Origin: CAVZLD01 sp964522605
Lineage (GTDB): Bacteria > Planctomycetota > Planctomycetia > Pirellulales > Pirellulaceae
Assembly (NCBI GenBank): GCA_964522605.1
Contig: CAZFWV010000392.1
Location: 1 to 6,131 of the forward strand
Direction of reading: 5' to 3'
Length of the DNA: 6,131 bases
Of the stretch, positions 1 through 5,906 are shown piece by piece. Position 1 is the stretch's first letter. Each line of letters begins with the position of its first letter. The notes beneath the pieces were generated by a model that saw only the letters and a list, made by a program, of their open reading frames with translations, was not told where the DNA came from and did no database searches. The position numbers and the translations under genes are program-made.

Positions 1-80
1 GGAGACTGGAGACTGGAGGTGCTCAATTTCCACCTTCCTTCCCGCCTGATACCTGCTTTCCTCCAGCCTGCAGCCTCCAG
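1..80. repeat. Imperfect inverted repeat made of 7-bp units
   Basis: Bases 1-19 read as two copies of GGAGACT followed by GGAGG. Bases 60-80 read as three copies of CCTCCAG, the middle one varied to CCTGCAG. The reverse complement of 60-78 matches 1-19 at 16 of 19 positions, so the arms could form a hairpin around a loop of about 40 pyrimidine-rich bases. The left arm begins at the window edge and may continue outside. Short 7-bp purine/pyrimidine repeats of this kind are, from memory, common between genes in planctomycete genomes, but I cannot check that here. No coding function is supported. Confidence 0.6.
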
Positions 81-329
81 CCTTCTTCCCTAATGAAAGG
101 AACCACAGAGTCACCAGAACGCAGAAGTACGACTTCAGGTGACGGCGGCTTTTGTGTACAATGAGGTCCGGTTATACGCCGCTCCTTCCGTCCTGCCTTG
201 AGGGCTGGTGCCTCGGGTCGGATGCGGGCTGGCGGCGACCGAGAGCAGACGCCGAGAGAGTTGCCGTCTTTCCGGTGATCGTCGCTCTCCCTCGATGGAA
301 AACCTCCCTTTCCGGATCCCCCGGTTGTT
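81..329. other. Non-coding leader upstream of the operon
   Basis: No convincing gene is seen here. Open frames on both strands are short or low in complexity, rich in Arg, Ser and Pro, and have no recognisable motif or good ribosome binding site. The stretch most likely holds the operon promoter and 5' leader. A 5-bp inverted repeat (AGACG 247-251, CGTCT 265-269) and another (GCGGC 145-149, GCCGC 178-182) are too short to mean much. No riboswitch fold was recognised. Confidence 0.5.
134..162 (+). promoter_or_regulatory. Weak sigma-70-like promoter candidate
   Basis: TACAAT at 157-162 matches the -10 consensus TATAAT at five of six positions. A poor -35 candidate, TTCAGG at 134-139, lies 17 bases upstream and matches TTGACA at three of six. 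Transcription would start near 169, giving a leader of about 160 bases before the small ORF at 330. This is the best candidate I found upstream of the operon, but one good hexamer in several hundred bases is weak evidence. Confidence 0.25.
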
Positions 330-602
330 ATGTCCGAGAGCGCCCGTATTGGTTGCGGACGAACGCACTGTTGTCGTGCGGAATTGTCCGAACCGTGTGA
401 AGCAGGTTGGCCGTTTGTACTAGCAAGTTGCCTGTGTTTCTTGCTCCCGCTGATCGGCGCGATGGGCGTTGTGATCGTTCTGGACGATTTTGTTGGTGAG
501 CCGCTTTCCCTGCTGATCGCAGTGATTACTTGGTGGTTGCTCTTGCAGGCGGTTCGCGAGGCGCGCTGCATGTTCAGGAGATGGTTTCATGCTGCATCTT
601 GA
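330..602 (+). CDS. Small Cys-rich two-helix membrane protein, possibly RseC-like
   Basis: The 90-aa product has a cysteine-rich N-terminus (C9, C14, C15, C23), a hydrophobic helix at about 28-51 containing an FLLPLIG stretch, a short acidic turn (DDFVGEP), a second helix at about 58-75, and a basic tail (R76, R79, R83, R84). By the positive-inside rule both ends should be cytoplasmic. RseC/MucC proteins have this layout: cytoplasmic cysteines, then two helices with a similar LPL-G start. E. coli RseC works with the Rsx (Rnf) complex in reducing SoxR, so the context fits. It is shorter than E. coli RseC (159 aa). The frame is closed by TGA at 276-278, and ATG 330 is its only ATG before the helices; no clear ribosome binding site precedes it. 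Its end overlaps rnfC by 14 bases, which suggests translational coupling. The gene is probable; the RseC link is tentative. Confidence 0.5.
   Translation: MSESARIGCGRTHCCRAELSEPCEAGWPFVLASCLCFLLPLIGAMGVVIVLDDFVGEPLSLLIAVITWWLLLQAVREARCMFRRWFHAAS
576..580 (+). promoter_or_regulatory. Ribosome binding site of rnfC
   Basis: AGGAG lies 8 bases before ATG 589, an ideal spacing. It fixes the rnfC start and lies inside the preceding small ORF, so ribosomes finishing that ORF at 602 pass directly over it. Confidence 0.8.
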
Positions 603-1995
603 GGATACGGTCGCCTGGTTGCGCGGGATTCCGTCCTTCGCAAGGGGCATTCATCCTCCCGCGCGCAAGGCGTTATCGTCTGCGGCGCCGATTGAAGTGC
701 TGCCGACGCCGGACACGGTCGTGATTCCATTGCAGCAGCATGCGGGAGCGCCGGCCCAAGCCACTTGCAAGCCGCGGAGCGACGTGCATCTGGGCGATTT
801 GATCGGCGAGAATCCGAAGGCCTTCATCACCGCGCGGATTCACGCGTCAATCGACGGCAAGGTCCAGCCCCTGACGGGCGTCACGCTGCCGAATGGACGT
901 CACGCGTTTGCCGTTCCAATCAAACGGGATGAGGACGAGTCGAAGCAGACGGCCTGGGGTGCGGCGTTATTCGAGCGGTTGTTCGGCGGATCGTGGGATG
1001 TCGAGGACCGGTTGCAGCGGAGTTTTCCGCGGGAGATTGTCGACGCTGTTCGCTCCGCGGGAATTGTGGGTCTTGGTGGCGCCGCATTTCCCACGCACGT
1101 CAAGCTCGTTCGACAGGCGATCAAGCCGATCCATTCCGTCTTGCTGAATGGGTGCGAGTGCGAGCCGTACTTGACATCGGATCATCGATTGATGGTCGAG
1201 TGTCCGGAACCGATCGTGGCGGGACTTCGCTTGGCCGTTAAGGCCACGGGCGCCGATCATGGAGTGATCGCCGTCGAGGACAACAAGCCTGAGGCGATCG
1301 AGGCACTGCGCAGCGTGGTGGACCGGTTGTCTTCCGATGCGAATGTGAGCGTCGTGGTGGTGCAGACGAAGTATCCGATGGGTGGAGAACGGCAACTGAT
1401 TCCGACCGTGTTTCACAAGGCGGTTCCGACGGGTGGATTTCCCCTGGATGTCGGCATTGCCGTGATCAACGTCGGTACGGCAGCCGCGATCGCCGCCGCC
1501 GTATTGCGTGGTCATCCGATGACGCATCGCGTGATCTCGATTACGGGTCGAGGGATCCGCCAGCCGAAGAACCTGCTCGCCCCGGTGGGCACTCCGATTC
1601 AGACGCTGATTGACTACTGTGGCGGTTTCACGGCGGACGCGCGGCGCGTGCTTGCCGGCGGTCCGATGATGGGTTTCACGATGACCGACATGTCGGTTCC
1701 ACTCACCAAGGGCAGCAGCGGCATCACGGTCCTCAGCCGCGACGAAGTGCTGAATGGCGAGCCGACGACCTGTATCCGCTGCGGGAAGTGTCTGGACGTC
1801 TGTCCGCTGGGGCTGGCACCGACAAAGATTGCCCACGCGGCGAAATTCGAAGATTACGAACTGGCGAAGCGTTACGACTTGACCGCCTGCTGTGACTGCG
1901 GTTGCTGTGCGTACGTCTGTCCGGCCCATATTCCGCTCGTTCAATACATTCGCACGGGCAAAATGGCCCTCATGCGACAGAAGAACAGAACCTGA
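589..1995 (+). CDS. rnfC: Rnf electron transport complex subunit C
   Basis: RnfC is the peripheral cytoplasmic subunit of the Rnf complex, expected to carry the NAD(H)/FMN site and two [4Fe-4S] clusters that exchange electrons with RnfB. The 468-aa protein shows the family in order: an N-terminal barrel-sandwich domain (F17ARGIHPP, PLQQHAGAPA at 47-56, HASIDGKV at 85-92); the nucleotide/FMN-binding Complex1_51K-like domain with GLGGAAFP at 161-168 and ECEPYLT at 190-196; YPMGGERQLI at 262-271; an SLBB region; and two ferredoxin motifs, C395-C398-C401-C405 and C434-C437-C440-C444, both ending in Cys-Pro. It is the short form of the family and lacks the long repeat-rich C-terminal extension of E. 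coli RnfC (740 aa). The start is fixed by AGGAG at 576-580. It overlaps the upstream small ORF by 14 bases and is followed 8 bases later by rnfD. An extra cysteine, C189, lies next to the conserved C191. Confidence 0.97.
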   Translation: MLHLEDTVAWLRGIPSFARGIHPPARKALSSAAPIEVLPTPDTVVIPLQQHAGAPAQATCKPRSDVHLGDLIGENPKAFITARIHASIDGKVQPLTGVTLPNGRHAFAVPIKRDEDESKQTAWGAALFERLFGGSWDVEDRLQRSFPREIVDAVRSAGIVGLGGAAFPTHVKLVRQAIKPIHSVLLNGCECEPYLTSDHRLMVECPEPIVAGLRLAVKATGADHGVIAVEDNKPEAIEALRSVVDRLSSDANVSVVVVQTKYPMGGERQLIPTVFHKAVPTGGFPLDVGIAVINVGTAAAIAAAVLRGHPMTHRVISITGRGIRQPKNLLAPVGTPIQTLIDYCGGFTADARRVLAGGPMMGFTMTDMSVPLTKGSSGITVLSRDEVLNGEPTTCIRCGKCLDVCPLGLAPTKIAHAAKFEDYELAKRYDLTACCDCGCCAYVCPAHIPLVQYIRTGKMALMRQKNRT

Positions 1996-2003
1996 TTTGC
2001 GTT

Positions 2004-2993
2004 ATGTCTACTTCGCAAGAAGCTCCGTCGACATCGGTCACGCCTGACCTTGAAACCACACCCGGGCCGCATCTGTTGGCTGATGGAGCCTCCACGCGGC
2101 GGATCATGCTCGATGTGTTGATCGGCCTGCTGCCCATCACGCTGGCGGCACTCTGGTATTTCCGTGGTGCGGCAGTGATGCAGATTGTGGTCTGCCTGGT
2201 GGTTGCGGGAGCGACCGAATGGGGGCTGCAGCGGATGCGCGGCAAACCGAATTCGCTCGGCGACTTAAGCGTATGGATCACGGCGTTGATTCTGGCGTAC
2301 TCGCTGCCGCCTCGATTGCCGCTTTACGGCACTATCCTGGGAACCGTCGTCGCCGTGGCGCTCGGTAAGATGGCTTTCGGCGGTCTGGGTCATAACCTGT
2401 TCAATCCGGCGATGGTCGGTCGTGCGTTCTTGATGGTTTGTTTTCCGGTCGAGATGACGCAGTGGGTCGAACCGTTGACCGTGCATGCCACCACGCAGGC
2501 GACTCCGCTGGCCGCCGCGAAGTTTTCCGGCCAGCTCACCGAACTCGGTCCGCTCTTGATGGGGAACATCTCGGGCAGCCTGGGCGAGACCTCGGCCTTG
2601 ATGGTTCTGCTCGGCGGATTGTGGTTGCTCTATCGCAACGCAGCCGATTGGCGGCTTTGTTTGGGGATGCTCCTGGGTGTCAGCGGTGTGGCGGCCCTCG
2701 ATCAGCTGATTCGCGGATCGGGAGCCGGCTTGGGGGTGCTGCAGCATTTGTGTGCGGGAGCCGTATTGTTGGGTGCGTTCTTCATCGTGACCGATCCGGT
2801 ATCCAGCCCGCTGACGCGCCGTGGTCGCTGGATCTTCGGCATTCTGGCCGGTGTGTTGACGATGATCATTCGCCTGTTTGCCGGCTATCCCGAAGGCGTC
2901 ATGTTCGCGGTGTTGATCTGCAATGCGATTACGCCGTTGATCAATCAATGGACGGCTCCCGTTCCCGTCGGCGGGAAAGCCAATTACGCATGA
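2004..2993 (+). CDS. rnfD: Rnf electron transport complex subunit D
   Basis: RnfD is an integral membrane subunit with covalently bound FMN, thought to take part in ion translocation; it is related to NqrB. The 329-aa protein has a polar 20-residue N-terminus, the PH...S..IM entry motif (H23 to M35), many hydrophobic helices, GGLGHNLFNPAMVGRAFL beginning at G126, the predicted FMN-attachment sequence TQATPLA with T167 as acceptor, TDPVSSP at 263-269, and a C-terminal GYPEGVMFAVL segment. The frame stays open upstream to ATG 1902 inside rnfC, but that start would add 34 residues with no family resemblance. ATG 2004, 8 bases after the rnfC stop, gives the normal length and N-terminus. No good Shine-Dalgarno precedes it, so translation may be coupled to rnfC. 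The acceptor site reads Thr-Gln-Ala-Thr rather than the Ser/Thr-Gly-Ala-Thr of RnfG. Confidence 0.95.
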   Translation: MSTSQEAPSTSVTPDLETTPGPHLLADGASTRRIMLDVLIGLLPITLAALWYFRGAAVMQIVVCLVVAGATEWGLQRMRGKPNSLGDLSVWITALILAYSLPPRLPLYGTILGTVVAVALGKMAFGGLGHNLFNPAMVGRAFLMVCFPVEMTQWVEPLTVHATTQATPLAAAKFSGQLTELGPLLMGNISGSLGETSALMVLLGGLWLLYRNAADWRLCLGMLLGVSGVAALDQLIRGSGAGLGVLQHLCAGAVLLGAFFIVTDPVSSPLTRRGRWIFGILAGVLTMIIRLFAGYPEGVMFAVLICNAITPLINQWTAPVPVGGKANYA

Positions 2994-2999
2994 TTTATT

Positions 3000-3004
3000 G
3001 AGAG
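3000..3004 (+). promoter_or_regulatory. Ribosome binding site of rnfG
   Basis: GAGAG lies 5 bases before ATG 3010. This supports ATG 3010 over the in-frame TTG at 2998, which overlaps the site itself. Confidence 0.5.
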
Positions 3005-3009
3005 TAGTT

Positions 3010-3588
3010 ATGAACGGTCTGGCCTCCAGTTTTCTGAAGCAAGTCTGGTTGGTGCTGGCGTTGGCGATCGTCCTGAGTGGTTCGTTGGCCCTGGTGAATG
3101 CGTCACTCCAACCGCGGATTGACGCAAATCAGCAGGATCGACTGCAATCGGCCGTTTTCGAGGTGGTTCCCGGTGGACAGTCGAGTCAACTGGAACAGAT
3201 TGCGGGCCAGACAGCGTATCGCGTGCTGGGCGCGGATGGCAAAACGGTGGTTGGCTGGGCGCTTCCGACCGAGACCGTGGGGTTTGCGGACAAGATTCGC
3301 ATGATCATTGGCCTGTCCGCCGACGGCCGATCGATCACGGGGCTCTCGATTCTCGACTCGCGCGAAACCCCGGGCCTGGGTGACAAAATCAAGTCCGAAT
3401 GGCGGAACCAGTTTGTCGGCCAGCCCGCCGACATGCAGCTGGAAGTCATCAAGCCGGGGCAGACCGCGGATCATCCGATTGATGCGATTACAGGCGCGAC
3501 GATCTCCTCCAAGGCGGTTACAGAAGGTGTCAATCAACAGCTGGCCAGCGTGCGCGACGCACTCGCGAATCTGCCGGCTCAACCCTGA
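3010..3588 (+). CDS. rnfG: Rnf electron transport complex subunit G (FMN-binding)
   Basis: RnfG is a membrane-anchored, mostly extracytoplasmic flavoprotein with covalent FMN, related to NqrC, that passes electrons between RnfD and the other membrane subunits. The 192-aa protein has one N-terminal helix at about 11-30 ending in the ALVNASLQPRI stretch, then a soluble FMN-binding domain with ETPGLGDKI at 119-127 and the attachment motif T161-G-A-T164 followed by ISSKAVTEGVN. T164 is the predicted phosphoester-linked residue. The frame opens at TTG 2998, but ATG 3010 has a ribosome binding site and gives the expected short cytoplasmic lead before the helix. It starts 16 bases after rnfD and ends 17 bases before rnfE. 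Length and motifs are normal for the family. Confidence 0.95.
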   Translation: MNGLASSFLKQVWLVLALAIVLSGSLALVNASLQPRIDANQQDRLQSAVFEVVPGGQSSQLEQIAGQTAYRVLGADGKTVVGWALPTETVGFADKIRMIIGLSADGRSITGLSILDSRETPGLGDKIKSEWRNQFVGQPADMQLEVIKPGQTADHPIDAITGATISSKAVTEGVNQQLASVRDALANLPAQP

Positions 3589-3605
3589 TTCGAACGAACA
3601 TCACG

Positions 3606-4217
3606 ATGCTTAAGACTGCCGAGTTACCGGGTCCGACTGAACGGTTCGTGCGGGGCGTCTTGCCCGAGAACCCCGTCTTTCGCCAGTTGTTGGGGATGTG
3701 TCCCACGTTGGCCGTCACGAACACCTTGGCCGGCTCACTCACGATGGGGCTGGCGACAACCTTTGTCTTAGTCAGCTCGAACCTGGTGGTTTCCCTGTTG
3801 CGCGATCATCTGCAGCCCCATCTGCGAATCCTTGTCTACACGCTGACGATTGCTGCGTTCGTGACGATGGCGGACCGGTTTCTGGCTGCCTATTTTCCCG
3901 AAATGAGTATCCTGCTGGGGCCGTACATTCCGTTGATCATCGTGAACTGCATCATCATCAGCCGGGCGGAAGCCTGTGCCTCGAAACAAGGACTCTGGAC
4001 CGCGCTCTGGGATGGTTTGGGAATGGGGCTCGGATTCATTCTCGGGTTGTTGAGTCTGGGTGTTGTGCGGGAATTGCTCGGCGCCGGCTCGCTCTTCGGT
4101 TGGCACGTCATGCCAGCAGTCTGGCCGAATTGGATCATCATGGTTTTGCCCCCCGGCGCCTTTCTGACACTCGGAGCGCTGATTGCCCTGGTGAACTGGT
4201 ACACAGAGAAGGAATAG
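3606..4217 (+). CDS. rnfE: Rnf electron transport complex subunit E
   Basis: RnfE is an integral membrane subunit of the NqrD family, homologous to RnfA, with six membrane helices in the family. The 203-aa protein shows the family signature ENPVFRQLLGMCPTLAVTN (21-39, with C32), IPLIIVNCIIISRAEACAS with C115 in the NC pair, DGLGMGLGF, and a VVRELLGAGSLFG loop. In Nqr and Rnf structures the cysteines of this subunit and its partner (RnfA here) together hold an Fe-S centre inside the membrane; C32 and C115 are the expected ligands. The first 20 residues are a short cytoplasmic lead. ATG 3606 is the natural start, 17 bases after rnfG, though no clear Shine-Dalgarno is visible. The next gene begins 10 bases after its stop. 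Confidence 0.96.
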   Translation: MLKTAELPGPTERFVRGVLPENPVFRQLLGMCPTLAVTNTLAGSLTMGLATTFVLVSSNLVVSLLRDHLQPHLRILVYTLTIAAFVTMADRFLAAYFPEMSILLGPYIPLIIVNCIIISRAEACASKQGLWTALWDGLGMGLGFILGLLSLGVVRELLGAGSLFGWHVMPAVWPNWIIMVLPPGAFLTLGALIALVNWYTEKE

Positions 4218-4219
4218 AT

Positions 4220-4223
4220 AGGA
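4220..4223 (+). promoter_or_regulatory. Probable ribosome binding site of rnfA
   Basis: AGGA lies 4 bases before ATG 4228, slightly closer than ideal. A second candidate, AAGGA at 4209-4213, overlaps the end of rnfE but is 14 bases away. Confidence 0.4.
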
Positions 4224-4227
4224 TCCC

Positions 4228-4815
4228 ATGCGAGAACTTTTTTTCATCGCACTGTCGGCGGTTGTGATTAACAACCTGGTCCTCACCTACTTTCTGGGCA
4301 TCTGCCCGTTCCTCGGTGTTTCCCGACGGCTGGACATGGCCTTTGGGATGGGCGCGGCAGTGACGTTTGTGATGACGATCACAGGTACGCTGACCTTCTT
4401 GATCAACAAGTATCTACTGCTGCCGTTCGGTCTGGAGATCCTGCAGTACATCGTGTTCATCTTCGTGATTGCCGCCGCCGTCCAGCTTGTCGAGATGTAT
4501 GTGCGAAAGTATTTCGAAGGGCTTTACGAAGCATTCGGAGTCTTTCTGCCGATGATTACGACGAACTGCGCGATCCTGGGAACGTGCCTGTTTATCTGGC
4601 TCAAGGGCTACACGCAATTGATTGAAGCGATGGTGTTCAGCTTCTGCGGAGGCATCGGATTCACGTTGGCGATTGTGATTATGGCGGGACTGCGTGAGGA
4701 GCTGGAATTGGCCGATGTACCGCGTCCGCTGCGCGGGGCCCCCATTACGTTGTTCATTGCCGCCATCCTCGCGATGGCCTTCACTGGTTTTGCCGGGATC
4801 GGAACATCCCATTAA
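4228..4815 (+). CDS. rnfA: Rnf electron transport complex subunit A
   Basis: RnfA is the NqrE-family membrane subunit that pairs with RnfE in opposite topology and shares the intramembrane Fe-S centre. The 195-aa length is normal. Visible signatures are INNLVLTYFLGICPFLGVS with C26, the ITTNC segment with C114 followed by AILG, GGIGFTLAIVIMAGLREELE, and six hydrophobic stretches. The N-terminal ATG gives the canonical start that runs straight into helix 1. It lies 10 bases after rnfE and 22 bases before rnfB. Nothing is missing or unusual. Confidence 0.97.
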   Translation: MRELFFIALSAVVINNLVLTYFLGICPFLGVSRRLDMAFGMGAAVTFVMTITGTLTFLINKYLLLPFGLEILQYIVFIFVIAAAVQLVEMYVRKYFEGLYEAFGVFLPMITTNCAILGTCLFIWLKGYTQLIEAMVFSFCGGIGFTLAIVIMAGLREELELADVPRPLRGAPITLFIAAILAMAFTGFAGIGTSH

Positions 4816-4817
4816 AT

Positions 4818-4830
4818 GAGGTGACAGAGG
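4818..4830 (+). promoter_or_regulatory. Ribosome binding site of rnfB
   Basis: AGAGG at 4826-4830 lies 7 bases before ATG 4838 and supports that start over the in-frame TTG at 4832, which would be only 1 base away. A second purine-rich match, GAGGTGA at 4818-4824, lies 13 bases from the ATG. Confidence 0.65.
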
Positions 4831-4837
4831 TTTGACC

Positions 4838-5743
4838 ATGTTCTTCACAGTTCTGACATCCATGGCGGTCATGCTGGCGGTGGCCCTGTTGCTGAGCTTG
4901 GCGCTGGTGATTGCCAATATCAAATTGGCAGTGCATGTCGACCCGCGGCAGCAGGAGCTGGCCGAAGCGTTGCCGCAGGCGAACTGTGGAGGATGCGGGT
5001 ACGCGAGTTGCGAAGCGTATGCGAAGGCGATTCACACGGGTCAGGCGAAAGTCGACCGATGCACGGTCGGTGGTCCTTCCGTGGCGGAGCAGTTGGCGGC
5101 GGTGATGGGAGTCGAAGCGGGCGTGAATTTCCCCTTCCGTCCCGTGATTCACTGCAGCGCAACCGCATCGCAGCGACTCAAGAAGGGGCACTACGTCGGC
5201 GAGCGCAGTTGTGCTGCGGCCGATGTCGTGGGCGGCGTTCAGGGCTGTACGTTCGGCTGCCTGGGTTTTGGCGATTGTGTCCAGAGCTGTGAGTACAACG
5301 CGATGACGCTTGTCGACGGTCTGCCTCGCATCAATTATGAGAACTGCGTCGGCTGTGGGTCTTGCGTGCGAGCCTGCCCGCGCAACTTGATCGAACAGAT
5401 TCCGTTCAAGGTGGATCGCATGCTGGTCATTGGCTGCGCAAGTCATGATCCTGGCAAGACGGTTCGAGAGGTTTGTCAGGTTGGCTGCATCGGTTGCGGA
5501 CTCTGTGCGCGCAAGCAGCCCGGCCTATTCCAGATGGACGATAACTTGCCGACGATGAATTACGATGAATACACGGGCGAAGAGGACTTCTCCGAAGTCC
5601 AGGAAAAATGTCCCATGAAATCGCTCGTCATGCTCGGCCGTCCTCTTCCCGAGCACGAAGCCGCCCTCGCCGGTGTCGAAGCCGTCGCGGTCGCCGATCG
5701 ACCACCACTCGATGAAAGCGAACAGCTCGACTGGCGCGGCTAG
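4838..5743 (+). CDS. rnfB: Rnf electron transport complex subunit B (polyferredoxin)
   Basis: RnfB is the membrane-anchored polyferredoxin that accepts electrons from soluble ferredoxin. The 301-aa protein has one N-terminal helix (about 5-28), then the four-cysteine domain C50-C53-C58 with C75 (CGGCGYASC), then the long-type RnfB region with C106, C125 and C137-C141-C147-C151. A ferredoxin motif follows, C170-C173-C176-C180-Pro, then C200 and C213, and a last ferredoxin domain with C217-C220-C223 and C258-Pro. In that last domain the usual fourth cysteine is Q227, and the three leading cysteines of the second motif are absent (Y245 stands where the first is expected), so it should hold one cluster instead of two. 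A hydrophilic tail of about 35 residues follows. It is longer than E. coli RnfB (192 aa). ATG 4838 is preferred over TTG 4832 because of AGAGG at 4826-4830. It is the last gene of the operon. Confidence 0.95.
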   Translation: MFFTVLTSMAVMLAVALLLSLALVIANIKLAVHVDPRQQELAEALPQANCGGCGYASCEAYAKAIHTGQAKVDRCTVGGPSVAEQLAAVMGVEAGVNFPFRPVIHCSATASQRLKKGHYVGERSCAAADVVGGVQGCTFGCLGFGDCVQSCEYNAMTLVDGLPRINYENCVGCGSCVRACPRNLIEQIPFKVDRMLVIGCASHDPGKTVREVCQVGCIGCGLCARKQPGLFQMDDNLPTMNYDEYTGEEDFSEVQEKCPMKSLVMLGRPLPEHEAALAGVEAVAVADRPPLDESEQLDWRG

Positions 5744-5906
5744 CGGTCCGTTCTTCGCCTGCTCACGCGACGGTCGATCGCGCTTGAGATGGGAACGAAG
5801 GAGGGAGCAACCACTGATTCTACGGAGGATATGGATGTGCACGGATTAATAATCAGTGCCAGTCCGTATCCTTCGCGAAATCCATTGGCGCCAGCATCGA
5901 TCTCAA
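5744..5906. other. Non-coding region after rnfB
   Basis: No gene is supported here. It contains a weak 5-bp hairpin at 5766-5782 (CGCGA, 7-base loop, TCGCG) just after the rnfB stop and the long hairpin at 5823-5875. An 8-bp inverted repeat also flanks most of the region (CTTGAGAT 5783-5790, ATCTCAAG 5900-5907). No T-tract follows any of these hairpins. Confidence 0.5.
5823..5875. terminator. Long imperfect hairpin, possible end-of-operon structure
   Basis: Read as RNA, 5823-5835 pairs with 5863-5875 over 13 base pairs, two of them G-U. After a small internal loop, GCAC 5839-5842 pairs with GTGC 5856-5859, and after one G-A mismatch GATT 5844-5847 pairs with AATC 5851-5854, leaving a 3-base loop. 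It lies about 80 bases after the rnfB stop and could slow or end transcription or protect the 3' end of the mRNA. It has no T-tract, so it is not a standard intrinsic terminator. A competing 8-bp pairing, CACTGATT 5812-5819 with AATCAGTG 5851-5858, shares part of it. Confidence 0.4.

Noticed and set aside
152..423. Two overlapping short + strand frames in the leader (152-400 and 208-423)
   Set aside because: Neither has a ribosome binding site or recognisable protein features, and they conflict with each other and with the better candidate at 330.
23..571. Long open frame on the minus strand, 182 aa
   Set aside because: It is antisense to the leader and the small ORF, rich in Arg, Ser, Gly and Pro, with no motif or helix. 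It looks like a chance frame in GC-rich DNA.
967..1944. 325-aa open frame on the minus strand inside rnfC
   Set aside because: It is a shadow of rnfC, with the Arg/His-rich composition typical of antisense frames in GC-rich genes. RnfC motifs are unambiguous on the + strand.
1902..2003. Earlier rnfD start at ATG 1902
   Set aside because: It would overlap the Fe-S coding end of rnfC by 94 bases and add 34 residues with no resemblance to RnfD. ATG 2004 gives the normal N-terminus.
4816..4824. Two-codon ORF (ATG AGG TGA) before rnfB
   Set aside because: It coincides with purine-rich ribosome binding sequence and is expected by chance; there is no sign of a regulatory leader peptide.
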